Shown one piece after another: positions 27,798 to 36,338 of a DNA stretch of 64,000 bases. Position 1 is the first letter of the stretch. Each line of letters starts with the position of its first letter. The stretch comes from Pirellulales bacterium (lineage in GTDB: Bacteria; Planctomycetota; Planctomycetia; Pirellulales; JACPPG01). A program made the position numbers and the translations under genes. Below the pieces are notes generated by a model, which was not told the DNA's origin, did not search any database, and saw nothing but the letters and a program-made list of their open reading frames with translations. The stretch covers positions 1 through 64,000 of the forward strand of contig DASZWQ010000167.1 of assembly GCA_035546535.1 (NCBI GenBank), read 5' to 3'.

Positions 27798-29267
27798 ATG
27801 AGCAGCGACACGCCCAAAAGCACCTTCTGCGGCCGCACACGCCGCGAATTTCTGTGGCAAGCCGGCGGCGCGTTTACGTCGGTCGCCCTGGCGGGCATGC
27901 TCAGCAAAGACGGATTCCTGGCTGCCCAGTCGCGCGCTGCCGATGGCATAACGCCATTTGCGAATCCGCTCTCGCCCAAGCCGCCGCATTTTGCTCCCAA
28001 GGCGAAGAGCGTGATCTTTCTATTCATGTACGGCGGCCCAAGCCACGTCGACACGTTCGACTACAAGCCGATCCTGTACAAGCTCGATGGCCAGACAATA
28101 CCGGTAAAGACCAAGGGACGCGGCGGCTCGAAGAACGAGGGACGCGTGGTCGGGCCGAAATGGAATTTCAAGCAGTACGGCCAGTCGGGCCAGTGGGTCT
28201 CGGATTTGTTTCCGCATCTGAGCCAGCACGTCGACGACATCGCATTTCTCAAGTCGATGACCGCCGATTCGCCGATTCACGGCTCGGCGATGCTGCAGAT
28301 GAACTCCGGCCGCATCTTGAGCGGCAGCCCTGCCCTCGGCTCGTGGGTGAATTACGGGCTGGGCACGGTTAACGAGAACTTGCCGGGCTTCGTCGTAATG
28401 CTCGACCCGACGGGCGGCCCGATCAGCGGGGCCAAAAACTGGTCGAGCGGCTACATGCCGGCCACCTACCAGGGGACGCTGCTTCGATCGAAGGGCGCTC
28501 CGATTCTCGACCTGAGCCTGGCCGATGGAATGACGCAGCCCGTCGAACGCGAATTACTCGACGCGCTGCACGCCGCCAACAGCGATCACCTGGCCCAGCA
28601 TCCGGACAACAGCAACCTGGCGGCGCGGATCGCCAGTTACGAGCTCGCGTACAAAATGCAGCAGTATGCGCCCGATGCAATCGATCTCGCGCAAGAGACG
28701 CAAACGACGCTGGATATGTACGGCGTGAACCAGGAGCGCACGCGCGACTTCGGCCGCCGCTGTTTGCTTGCGCGAAGACTGGTTGAGCGCGGGGTGCGCT
28801 TCATTCAGCTCTATTCGGGCGGGTCGCACAACGACGCCAACTGGGATGCGCACGGCGACCTGGAGAAGAATCACAACTTCCACGCCGGCAACACCGATCA
28901 GCCGATCGCGGCGCTTTTGACCGACTTGAAGCAGCGTGGTCTGCTCGACGAGACCTTGATCGTGTGGGGCGGGGAGTTCGGCCGCCAGCCGACCGCCGAA
29001 TATGCCAAGGGAACGGGCCGCGATCACAACGCCTATGGTTTCACCATGTGGATGGCCGGAGGCGGCATCAAGGGGGGCCAAAGCGTGGGCACGACCGACG
29101 AACTAGGCTCGGCCGCGGTCGAGCATCCGTTCCACGTCAAGCACCTGCACGCCACGATCCTGCACCAGATGGGGCTCGACCCGAACGCGCTCGCTTATTT
29201 CTACGGCGGCCTCGATCAAAAGCTGGTGGGGGTCGAGCACGTCGAACCGATCCGCCAGATCATCTGA
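27798..29267 (+). CDS. Tat-exported DUF1501 protein (sulfatase/phosphatase-like fold)
   Basis: The 489-residue protein begins with a twin-arginine signal (CGRTRREFLWQAGGAF) and then shows the DUF1501 hallmarks VIFLFMYGGPSHVDTFDYKP, RRLVERGVRFIQLYSGG, DETLIVWGGEFGRQPT and GRDHNAYGFTMWMAGGG. DUF1501 is distantly related to the alkaline phosphatase/sulfatase superfamily; the Asp/His-rich motifs suggest metal binding. The ATG at 27798 comes four bases after the stop of the PSCyt1 gene, so the two form an operon, as in other planctomycetes. Function beyond the fold is not established. Confidence 0.92.
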   Translation: MSSDTPKSTFCGRTRREFLWQAGGAFTSVALAGMLSKDGFLAAQSRAADGITPFANPLSPKPPHFAPKAKSVIFLFMYGGPSHVDTFDYKPILYKLDGQTIPVKTKGRGGSKNEGRVVGPKWNFKQYGQSGQWVSDLFPHLSQHVDDIAFLKSMTADSPIHGSAMLQMNSGRILSGSPALGSWVNYGLGTVNENLPGFVVMLDPTGGPISGAKNWSSGYMPATYQGTLLRSKGAPILDLSLADGMTQPVERELLDALHAANSDHLAQHPDNSNLAARIASYELAYKMQQYAPDAIDLAQETQTTLDMYGVNQERTRDFGRRCLLARRLVERGVRFIQLYSGGSHNDANWDAHGDLEKNHNFHAGNTDQPIAALLTDLKQRGLLDETLIVWGGEFGRQPTAEYAKGTGRDHNAYGFTMWMAGGGIKGGQSVGTTDELGSAAVEHPFHVKHLHATILHQMGLDPNALAYFYGGLDQKLVGVEHVEPIRQII

Positions 29268-29299
29268 CTGGATTCAGAAAGGCCGCCACAATCGCACCA

Positions 29300-29336
29300 G
29301 CGGCGGGTACAGGGGGCACAGGTTTGCACCCGCCGC
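29300..29336 (+). terminator. GC-rich hairpin downstream of the DUF1501 gene
   Basis: A nine-base perfect arm, GCGGCGGGT at 29300-29308, pairs with ACCCGCCGC at 29328-29336, about 30 bp past the stop codon. No T-run follows, so it may be a structured 3' end or a weak terminator rather than a classical one. Confidence 0.35.
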
Positions 29337-29466
29337 CGAGCAGACGCGCCTCTCCCGTCGTGTCATCCGTGATCTTCCCGATCGAAACCTTGCTGCGCGC
29401 CCGGTGGCATTGCATCATTAATCACGATTCTTTATTGCTCATTCGTGCTCCGTCCGCGCTGGTGCT

Positions 29467-31653
29467 ATGGCCGCCACGAACGAAGTTCTCGCCACTGCGA
29501 TCGAAATGCACCGTACCGGGCAGTTGGCGGCGGCGCTTCCCCTCTATCAGGCCGTGCTGGCGCGAGAGCAGGACAACGCCGACGCGCTGCATTTGCTGGG
29601 CGTCCTGCACCATCAACAGGGCGATCAAGCGAAGGCGATCGAATTGATCGGCCGCGCCGTGGCGTTGCGGCCCGGTGCTTTCGCCTTTCACGCCAATTTG
29701 GCCGAAGCCTATCGAGCGCAAGGGCAGTTCGATCGCGCGATCGGCTGCTGTCGCATGGCCTTGTCGCTTGCGCCTGATTATCCCGAGGCGCTGTGCAACC
29801 TTGGCGCGTCGCTGCAAGGTCAGGGAAAGCAGGCGGAGTCGATCGAATACTTTCGCCGTGCCCTCGCGCTTGTCCCCGACTTTGCCGTGGCACACAACAA
29901 CCTCGGCATCGCACTGCGAGAAACAAGGGATACCGAAACAGCGCTTGAGCACTTCCGCCGCGCGGTCGAGTTGGAACCCACGTTCGCAGCCGCGCGAACG
30001 AATCTCGGGCAAATGCTGTTGGATCGTGGCGAGGCCGAGGCCGCCTTGCCTCACTGCCAAGAGGCTGTCCGGCTACAGCCGAATGTCGCCGCCATGCATC
30101 ACAACCTGGGCAACGCTCTGCGCGCGCTCGAACGCCATTTTGACGCACGCGTGGCCTACCTCGAAGCGCTTCGCCTGGAACCCAACCTGGCGATTTCGCA
30201 CGCGCATTTGGGACTCACGCTGGGACAGCAAAACGAGTCGGCCGAAGCGCTGCAATGGCTGAAGAAGGCCACGGAACTGGAACCGGGAAACGCGACGTTC
30301 TGGGAATACCTGGCCGAGGCGCATGACGAACAGGAAGAGCCGGCACATTCGATTCCCTGCTGGCGACGTGTGTTGGAATTGGGTGAGGAGCGGGCCGGAC
30401 CGCATTTATCGCTCGGCTGGGCTTTGCAGGAAGAGGGACGGCTCGACGAAGCCGCTGAGCATTATCAGGCGGCGGCGCGACTGAATCCCGAAGGAGGGAT
30501 GCCGCCGATGAGCCTGGCCGGCGTCTACGAAGAGCAAGGCAAACTGGCCGAAGCTGAAGCGGCGCTGCGCGAGGCGATCCGCCTGCAACCGCAATTCGCC
30601 CTGCCCCACGCACGATTAGCCACGCTGCTCCGCGGAAAAATGAACGACGAGGACCTGGTAGCGCTCGCAGATCGCATTGCCGATGAGAATATCGGTAACG
30701 GACCGCGGGCTCGAATGCTGTTTGCCCAGGCACATGTGTTCGATGCTCGGCGAGACTACGCACAGGCTGCGGAATGCCTGCGCAAGGCCAACGCCTTGAC
30801 CCTGGAGTTAAATCACAAGCGCCGCGATTATTCACCGGAAGAGCACCAACAGTTCGTCGATATGCTGGTGAATCAATTCAACCCGGAGTTTTTCGAGCGA
30901 CTGCACGGTGCGGGATCGGATTCACGCCGGCCGGTGTTCGTGTTCGGATTGCCACGCTCGGGAACAACCCTGACGGAGCAAGTGTTGGCGAGCCATCCAG
31001 AAGTGCATGGCGCCGGCGAGCTGCGCCTGGTGCGTGGCACCTTTGAAAGCTTGCCCGAGGCGGTAGGGCATGCCGGTTTTCCGCGAGACGCGCTCCCCCG
31101 CCTCACCCCGCCGGTGATCGCCAACGTCGCGGCGCGCCATCTCGAGCGCCTGGCGGACTTGGATGGCGGACAAACGCCGCGTCTGGTCGACAAAATGCCC
31201 GACAATTATATGTACCTGGGCCTGCTGGCCGCGCTCTTCCCGCGGGCCACATTCATTCATTGTCGACGGGACTTGCGCGACATCGCCGTTTCCTGTTGGA
31301 TGACCGACTTCCGCAGTATCCGTTGGGCCAACTCGCCCCAGCACATCACGACGCGCTTCCAACAATACCAGCGATTAATGGACCATTGGCGGCATGTTTT
31401 GCCAGCGCCGATCCACGATGTCGACTATGAGGAAATCGTCGAAGACCTGGAGGGCGTCGCCCGGCGACTCATCGACGTGTGCGGCCTGGAATGGGATCCG
31501 GCCTGCCTGGAGTTCTATCGTTACCAGCGGCCGGTGCGCACCGCCAGCGTGACCCAGGTGCGTCAGCCGGTGTACAAACAGTCGGTGGCGCGGTGGAAAA
31601 ACTACGAAGCCGATTTGGCGGAAGTGTTCGCCGCTCTGGGGAATCCCTCGTAG
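29467..31653 (+). CDS. Tetratricopeptide repeat protein with C-terminal sulfotransferase domain
   Basis: Residues 1-460 consist of about a dozen TPR units (for example DALHLLGVLHHQQGDQAKAIELI and HNNLGIALRETRDTETALEHFRRAVELEP). The last 250 residues form a PAPS-dependent sulfotransferase: the 5'-phosphosulfate loop FVFGLPRSGTTLTEQVLASHP, DKMPDNYMYLGLLAALFP, and the 3'-phosphate motif FIHCRRDLRDIAVSCW. The protein would transfer sulfate from PAPS to an acceptor held or recruited by the TPR scaffold. TPR-sulfotransferase fusions are frequent in planctomycetes and some proteobacteria. There is no signal peptide. It stands alone with about 200 bp on its upstream side. The acceptor is unknown. Confidence 0.92.
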   Translation: MAATNEVLATAIEMHRTGQLAAALPLYQAVLAREQDNADALHLLGVLHHQQGDQAKAIELIGRAVALRPGAFAFHANLAEAYRAQGQFDRAIGCCRMALSLAPDYPEALCNLGASLQGQGKQAESIEYFRRALALVPDFAVAHNNLGIALRETRDTETALEHFRRAVELEPTFAAARTNLGQMLLDRGEAEAALPHCQEAVRLQPNVAAMHHNLGNALRALERHFDARVAYLEALRLEPNLAISHAHLGLTLGQQNESAEALQWLKKATELEPGNATFWEYLAEAHDEQEEPAHSIPCWRRVLELGEERAGPHLSLGWALQEEGRLDEAAEHYQAAARLNPEGGMPPMSLAGVYEEQGKLAEAEAALREAIRLQPQFALPHARLATLLRGKMNDEDLVALADRIADENIGNGPRARMLFAQAHVFDARRDYAQAAECLRKANALTLELNHKRRDYSPEEHQQFVDMLVNQFNPEFFERLHGAGSDSRRPVFVFGLPRSGTTLTEQVLASHPEVHGAGELRLVRGTFESLPEAVGHAGFPRDALPRLTPPVIANVAARHLERLADLDGGQTPRLVDKMPDNYMYLGLLAALFPRATFIHCRRDLRDIAVSCWMTDFRSIRWANSPQHITTRFQQYQRLMDHWRHVLPAPIHDVDYEEIVEDLEGVARRLIDVCGLEWDPACLEFYRYQRPVRTASVTQVRQPVYKQSVARWKNYEADLAEVFAALGNPS

Positions 31654-31853
31654 CTTCGCGCTCCGAGAGTAGAGGACCAGCGAACCTGTACGTGCAGCCA
31701 GATGTTTGCTCCGTCTTTCCGCATGCGCATTCGGCCTACTGCGAGAGCGAATCGCGTCGAGGAGGACGGCCAGGGGCAATCTACCGCACAGCCTGGCTAC
31801 TTGGAGATCACAAGCAGAGCGATCGCTGCGACCTGAGCAAGGCAACGCGCATC

Positions 31854-32075
31854 TTACCGAAAGGCCAAAGCCCAGTGCGCAGACCTTTCCCGCGTAATGT
31901 CGGCGCATCGAATGGTCGGTGCTGTCCAGGTCGCCGGGGTTGCCACCGTGCGGCGACGACGGTCGCGCGCCGACCAATGGCTCTGGATTTCCAGGCACAT
32001 CTGCTGCACTTCATCGGGCGATGGATGGACGACGTCTGGAACGGGGGGCCGGGGCCCCTTCTTGCGGCGGCTCAT
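31854..32075 (-). CDS. Small basic hypothetical protein
   Basis: The 73-residue frame starts at an ATG with GGAGAGAG upstream on the minus strand. The protein MSRRKKGPRPPVPDVVHPSP..EIQSHWSARDRRRR..WTAPTIRCADI is basic at its N-terminus and has an amphipathic middle (PDEVQQMCLEIQSHW). The pattern of a short MSRRKK leader, a helix ending in W-S-x-R-x-RRR, and a closing WTxP resembles small planctomycete proteins I have seen, but I cannot name a family. Upstream in-frame codons lack a ribosome binding site. It is the only supportable gene in the 31.7-32.5 kb interval. Confidence 0.55.
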   Translation of the reverse strand: MSRRKKGPRPPVPDVVHPSPDEVQQMCLEIQSHWSARDRRRRTVATPATWTAPTIRCADITRERSAHWALAFR

Positions 32076-32478
32076 GATGTGCTCTCTCCGGCAAAGATGG
32101 ATAGTTCGGCACCTCACCTCCCGAAGCACATTCAGTGCCAAAAACGCTTGGCCGACGCTCTTACGCCGCATCGTGAACCGTCGAATTGGCGCCGCCCGCC
32201 TCAGGACTGAGCAGATTCTCGCCACCATCTGGCCGTGCTTCTTGGACTTGTTCCTTGATCTGATCGGCTTCGGTGCCGAAGTTCCCTCGGCCTTGGTAGC
32301 GACGGCGGCTGGGAAGGAATCAGATTGCTCGCGAGACGACCGCCCCAGGCCGTGCTTGCGGCTTCAAGCTGATCGATAGCGTGCAAGAGACAGTGGTTAC
32401 GCCGGCTGCGGACGTGATCGATCGGCATAATTGAAGACTCGCTGCCAGGAGATGCGCTCTCGGGGCGCGGGAATAGAA
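32076..32478. other. Intergenic stretch, nothing recognised
   Basis: About 400 bp between the small minus-strand gene and the terminator of the PEP-CTERM gene. Frames on both strands look non-coding (irregular composition, no ribosome binding site). No repeat or structured RNA signature was seen. Confidence 0.5.
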
Positions 32479-32507
32479 AAGGCCCCGTGCGCTCGGCACG
32501 GGGCCTT
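32479..32507 (-). terminator. Rho-independent terminator of the PEP-CTERM gene
   Basis: A 12-base perfect stem, AAGGCCCCGTGC at 32479-32490 with GCACGGGGCCTT at 32496-32507, closes a five-base loop. On the minus strand it runs into TTTTCTATT. It lies about 50 bp past the stop codon of the minus-strand gene ending at 32558. Confidence 0.88.
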
Positions 32508-32557
32508 GTGATGTGGGAGTTCGTTCTTGGTCAGGCGGGCACGCGCGACGCGAGCCG

Positions 32558-33256
32558 CTACCGTAAACGGCGACGAGCCTTCGTCAGTCCGCCAACCAAT
32601 ACCGTCGCTAACAGAGAGCCGCACAAAACGAAGGAGGCGGGTTCAGGCACGGGGCTGAAAAAGCCGCCGGAAATGGAGCTGTTCGTCAACCCTCCCCCGT
32701 TGTCGATCGAATTCAACGCGACGAAGCCGCCTCCAACATTTGCCAGGAATTGCACGTTGGCGGTGAAATCGGCCCCGGTACTGTCATCAACCACAGCACC
32801 CATGCCCGCCGGAAGCCCCAGAGGAACGGCCGGCACCCACGGGCTCGCGCCCAAACCCGAAATCGACACGATCATCTCGATGGGAACGTTGCTGGTGGTG
32901 ACGAGCGTGTGGGGGTTGGTGTAGGTCGTCAAGCCGGTCCAGGTCGCGGTCGTCCCCGAACTCGACGAAAACGCGAGCGCTGCTGCCGTGCCATCGAGTC
33001 CAGCGGTTACGGAGTTACCGGTGGAATTGTCGTCGTAGGTGCCCCAGTAGAGCGCCGTGAAGGCTGAATTATCGAATCCGGTGAACACAAATGACGAGCC
33101 ACCGGCGTCGCCGGGGGAAGCGGCCCCAGCGAAATTCAAAGTGACGCCGCCCGGCGGCGGATAGGCGCCCGGATAGTTGAGTGGCGCGGCGCAGACGTAA
33201 GCGGCCATTGACGCCGTCGCAGCGAGTGCGACGAACCATACTTTGGTCGAGATCAT
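32558..33256 (-). CDS. PEP-CTERM surface protein of unknown function
   Basis: The 232-residue protein has a signal peptide (MISTKVWFVALAATASMAAYVCA), a Gly/Ser/Thr/Ala-rich middle with no catalytic motif (NSVTAGLDGTAAALAFSSSSG, GFDNSAFTALYWG), and a C-terminal exosortase sorting signal: VPEPASF, a hydrophobic helix and TKARRRLR. It should be exported, tethered and possibly released by exosortase. The middle could be a beta-sandwich. A strong terminator follows the gene, which is therefore monocistronic. The long upstream region to the tetR gene holds operator-like sequences. Confidence 0.87.
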   Translation of the reverse strand: MISTKVWFVALAATASMAAYVCAAPLNYPGAYPPPGGVTLNFAGAASPGDAGGSSFVFTGFDNSAFTALYWGTYDDNSTGNSVTAGLDGTAAALAFSSSSGTTATWTGLTTYTNPHTLVTTSNVPIEMIVSISGLGASPWVPAVPLGLPAGMGAVVDDSTGADFTANVQFLANVGGGFVALNSIDNGGGLTNSSISGGFFSPVPEPASFVLCGSLLATVLVGGLTKARRRLR

Positions 33257-33506
33257 TAGCGTGCTCCTTTCATGAGGGCAACATCAACTGAACCGTTAGG
33301 TCGAAACACAATGTTGTCGACCTCTTCCCTGTCGTACTTCAGTGGACGACGCATGTACGCGACCGCTTCCTGTGCGACACGGACTCTTGTGAGCGCGTCG
33401 CGCGTTGCACCTTGTACGCGTCCACAAAATCAAAAATGCTTTTCGATTGCAAGGGAAAAAATACAAAGAAGCACAGTATTTCTTTACGCGTACTTCTTCA
33501 GGGCTA

Positions 33507-33559
33507 CGACATCCTGTCGCGCTGAAACGTTTCGCTCATTTCTCCACGACATCTTGTCG
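33507..33559. promoter_or_regulatory. Pair of identical-type palindromic operator candidates
   Basis: CGACA-TCC-TGTCG at 33507-33519 and CGACA-TCT-TGTCG at 33547-33559 are perfect inverted repeats with a three-base spacer. The wider context, ACGACATC(C/T)TGTCGCG, is the same in 15 of 16 bases. The two sites are 40 bp apart, close to four helical turns, so dimers bound at both would face the same side of the DNA. They lie between the PEP-CTERM gene and tetR. Confidence 0.55.
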
Positions 33560-33611
33560 CGATTACCAGCAGCGGCGCAGTGCTACGTGGCACGTTCACG
33601 AACGGTGACGC

Positions 33612-33627
33612 GCGCTTGCGCAAGCGC
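33612..33627. promoter_or_regulatory. 16-bp perfect palindrome
   Basis: GCGCTTGCGCAAGCGC is fully self-complementary. It lies in the same intergenic region as the paired operator candidates and the tetR promoter. It may be a protein-binding site; in GC-rich DNA chance is a real alternative. Confidence 0.35.
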
Positions 33628-33797
33628 AAGTACGAGCCATGCGAGTTCGTGATATGGGAGCGCCCCAGTGTCGACGCGCGTGCGCGAGAAACAACGAATA
33701 AGTTGGCGCTGTGGTCGCGCAGCGAAGCCAAATACGCAGGCGTTTTGCTCCTGCTGCGGCCGGTTGCTGGCGAAAAACGGCGCGGACACCGCAAACA

Positions 33798-33841
33798 TTG
33801 ACAATCGTGACGCTTTGCCTTCTACTAACCGGTCGGTAGAA
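33798..33841 (+). promoter_or_regulatory. Sigma-70-type tetR promoter overlapped by a TetR-type inverted repeat
   Basis: A perfect -35 box TTGACA (33798-33803), a 17-base spacer and a -10 box TCTACT (33821-33826) point to tetR. A 22-bp inverted repeat at 33820-33841, with 9 of 11 base pairs matched around a central ACCGGT, covers the -10 box and likely start point. Many TetR regulators bind operators of this length with a central CCGG. Placement argues for autorepression. Confidence 0.7.
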
Positions 33842-33916
33842 CACGGCGGGCCGTTCTTTAGCGGGCGGCCCCATCGGTTTCCCGCCGTGCAAAGTCCTTG
33901 ACGAGCAACGACCGTC

Positions 33917-34543
33917 GTGAAACTGAAAGCCAAGAAACCACCGGCGGGATCCGAACGCGATCGCACGATCGAGATTTACGGCAAAGCCGCTGAAATCTTC
34001 CACGAGCGCGGGTTTGACGCTACGTCGATGAGCGATATTGCGTCGGCCGTGGAACTCACCAAGGCCGGGCTGTACTACTACATCGAAAGCAAAGAAGACC
34101 TGCTCTACGCCATCGTAAATTTTGCCATGGAACGGCTGGAAGCCACGGTGATCGAGCCGTCGCGTGCTTGCGCCGATCCACAGCAGCGGTTGCTGAGCAT
34201 CGTCACGCGCCACGCGCAGCTGCTGACCGAAGGAACCAAGGCGATCACGATCCTGACCGACGAAATCGATGGCTTGAAGCCCAAGCACCGCAAGCAAATC
34301 TTGGATCGCAAACGGGCCTACTTCGATCTGGTGCGCGGCACGCTTGAAAAGCTTCAAGCCCAGGGTAAGTTGCGCGACGTGGATCCGACGGTCGCCGCCT
34401 TCAGCATGTTCGGGACGCTGCTTTGGTTACCACGCTGGTTCCATGTCGGCGGGGCGCTTACCAGCGAACAAGTCGTTCAAAACATCGTTACCTTCGTGAC
34501 CGGCGGACTTCTAAAGGGAAAAGGTCGTAGCACGCTCGCATGA
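33917..34543 (+). CDS. TetR/AcrR-family transcriptional regulator
   Basis: The 208-residue protein has the N-terminal TetR helix-turn-helix (AAEIFHERGFDATSMSDIASAVELTKAGLYYYIESKEDLLYAI) and a C-terminal helical ligand domain of the type seen in fatty-acid and sterol regulators such as FadR/KstR. Start is GTG without a clear ribosome binding site. Its stop overlaps the etfB start by four bases (ATGA), so regulator and electron-transfer genes form one operon. The natural ligand is probably an acyl-CoA, inferred from the neighbouring acyl-CoA dehydrogenases. The upstream promoter and 22-bp inverted repeat suggest it represses its own operon. Confidence 0.93.
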   Translation: MKLKAKKPPAGSERDRTIEIYGKAAEIFHERGFDATSMSDIASAVELTKAGLYYYIESKEDLLYAIVNFAMERLEATVIEPSRACADPQQRLLSIVTRHAQLLTEGTKAITILTDEIDGLKPKHRKQILDRKRAYFDLVRGTLEKLQAQGKLRDVDPTVAAFSMFGTLLWLPRWFHVGGALTSEQVVQNIVTFVTGGLLKGKGRSTLA

Positions 34544-35334
34544 ACATCATCGTTTGCATCAAACAGATTCTCGACCCAGAGATTCCAGCACGAGACTTTC
34601 GCGTCGACAGCGCCAAGTGCCAGGCCGAGCGCGGCGGCGCCAACCTGGTCACGAACATCTTTTGCGAGAACGCGCTGGAGACGGCGCTGCAGGTGCGCGA
34701 GGCGCACGGGGGCAAGATCACGGCCGTGACGTGTGGCGGCGCAGAAGCCGAAGAGGTGCTGAGAAAGGCATTGGCCCTACGTGCTGATGATGCCGTGCTC
34801 TTGGAATCGCCCGTCGAAAACCCCGATCCGTCGTTTGTCGCCCGCACGCTGGCAGCCGGCATTCGCAAGCTCGCGCCCTACGACGTGGTGCTCGTCGGTC
34901 GCGAGGCGGGCGATTGGGGCGCGGGTCAGACCGGCGGTCTGTTAGCTGAGGAGTTGAATCTGCCGTGCATTGCGTTCGCCGAATCGTTCGCGCCCGCGAC
35001 CGCTGGCCAGGTACAAGTGAAGCGGCAGACCGATAACGGCTGGGAACAGTTCGAATCGTCGACGCCGCTTGTGATCACGATCACGAACCACGACAAGAAC
35101 GTTCCCCGTATTCCCAAGACGCGCGATGTCATGCAGTCGTATCGCAAGCCGCTCACGAAGTGGCCCTTGGCCGAGCTTGGGATCGATCCTGCGACCAGCG
35201 GCAGTTACTCGCGCGTCGTCGAACTGTTCGTGCCTAGCAAAGAAACGCAGTGCGAGTTCATTTCCGGCGATTCGTTGGAAGCCAAGATCGACGCCTTCGC
35301 CGATCGTGTGACGGCCGTGATGCGTTCCATCTAA
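34540..35334 (+). CDS. etfB: Electron transfer flavoprotein beta subunit
   Basis: ETF accepts electrons from acyl-CoA dehydrogenases. The beta subunit holds AMP and interacts with the dehydrogenase. The sequence has MNIIVCIKQILDPEIP at the N-terminus, ENALETALQVREAHGGKITAVTCGG, DVVLVGREAGDWGAGQTGGLLAEELNLP and the closing block VPRIPKTRDVMQSYRKPL, the ETF-beta signature region. Length of 264 residues is usual. It overlaps tetR by four bases and is followed by etfA after about 40 bases. Confidence 0.95.
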   Translation: MNIIVCIKQILDPEIPARDFRVDSAKCQAERGGANLVTNIFCENALETALQVREAHGGKITAVTCGGAEAEEVLRKALALRADDAVLLESPVENPDPSFVARTLAAGIRKLAPYDVVLVGREAGDWGAGQTGGLLAEELNLPCIAFAESFAPATAGQVQVKRQTDNGWEQFESSTPLVITITNHDKNVPRIPKTRDVMQSYRKPLTKWPLAELGIDPATSGSYSRVVELFVPSKETQCEFISGDSLEAKIDAFADRVTAVMRSI

Positions 35335-35375
35335 CGTCGTTTTCGATCTAAATCATCTTTTTCGCGAGAAGTATC

Positions 35376-36338
35376 GTGCCTGATGTCATTGCATGTTTAT
35401 GGGGCCGTGCCGGTTTGGACCGCGCGGCGCAGGGCCTTCTCGGAGCGGGCCGTCGCCTGGCCGATGGTCTGAGTGGCAAGCTCCGCGCCGTGGTGGTTGG
35501 CTCGATCGATCCTTCCGCGATCGCTGCCGTACAAACCGCAGCCGACAGCGTGGTGTTGGTCGAAGACGACTTGCTGGCCGAGTACAATCCGGAAAACTAC
35601 CTGGCAGCTTTAACCGCAGCATGTCAGAAGCTTGCGCCGCAGGCCGTGCTCTTAGGCAATGACTCGTATAGTCAGGAATTGACCGCCCGACTCGCGCATC
35701 GACTCGGGGGGAGCGCGGCGGGAGACGCGGTTGAAATCACGAGCGCCGACGGACAATTGCGCGTGACGCGAGGCGTTTACGGTGGCAAAGCCACGGCCGT
35801 GATTGCGCTGGCCAAATCGCCGGGTGTCGTCTGGGTGCGGGCCCGAGCTATGTCACCTGCCGAAGCCCGATCGCCGGGCGAAGTCGAACGCGTGCAGTTA
35901 GGTCTCGCCGCCGATTCGCGCGTCAAGCTCTTGTCCAGCCATGTGGAAGCCAAGGAGGGCGCGCGATTGGAAGACGCCCGCTTGATCGTCTCGGGCGGGC
36001 GCGGCCTGGGCGGGCCCGAACCCTTCGAGCAACTGCAAGCCTTGGCAGGCGCCATGGGAGCCCAGATGGCCGCGTCGCGCGCGGCTTGCGACGCCGGCTG
36101 GGTGCCAGCCTCTTGGCAGGTCGGTCAGACCGGAAAGAAGGTCGCGCCAGAGCTTTACATGGCCATCGCCATCTCGGGCGCCAGCCAGCACATCATGGGC
36201 ATCGCCGATTCAAAAGTGATCTGCGCGATCAATCGCGATCCCGATGCCCCGATCTTCAAGCATTGCCGCTTCGGCCTGGTCGAGGACTACCAAAAAGTTG
36301 TCGGTCCCTTGACCGCGAAGCTGTCCCAGCACCAATGA
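35376..36338 (+). CDS. etfA: Electron transfer flavoprotein alpha subunit
   Basis: The alpha subunit carries the redox FAD. Its C-terminal FAD domain is clear: [48 protein letters not shown] and [30 protein letters not shown]. The N-terminal domain is the usual alpha/beta fold. Start is GTG with GAGAAG just upstream. The stop overlaps the start of the membrane oxidoreductase gene by four bases (ATGA), so the two are translationally coupled, which fits direct electron transfer from ETF to that protein. Confidence 0.95.
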   Translation: MPDVIACLWGRAGLDRAAQGLLGAGRRLADGLSGKLRAVVVGSIDPSAIAAVQTAADSVVLVEDDLLAEYNPENYLAALTAACQKLAPQAVLLGNDSYSQELTARLAHRLGGSAAGDAVEITSADGQLRVTRGVYGGKATAVIALAKSPGVVWVRARAMSPAEARSPGEVERVQLGLAADSRVKLLSSHVEAKEGARLEDARLIVSGGRGLGGPEPFEQLQALAGAMGAQMAASRAACDAGWVPASWQVGQTGKKVAPELYMAIAISGASQHIMGIADSKVICAINRDPDAPIFKHCRFGLVEDYQKVVGPLTAKLSQHQ

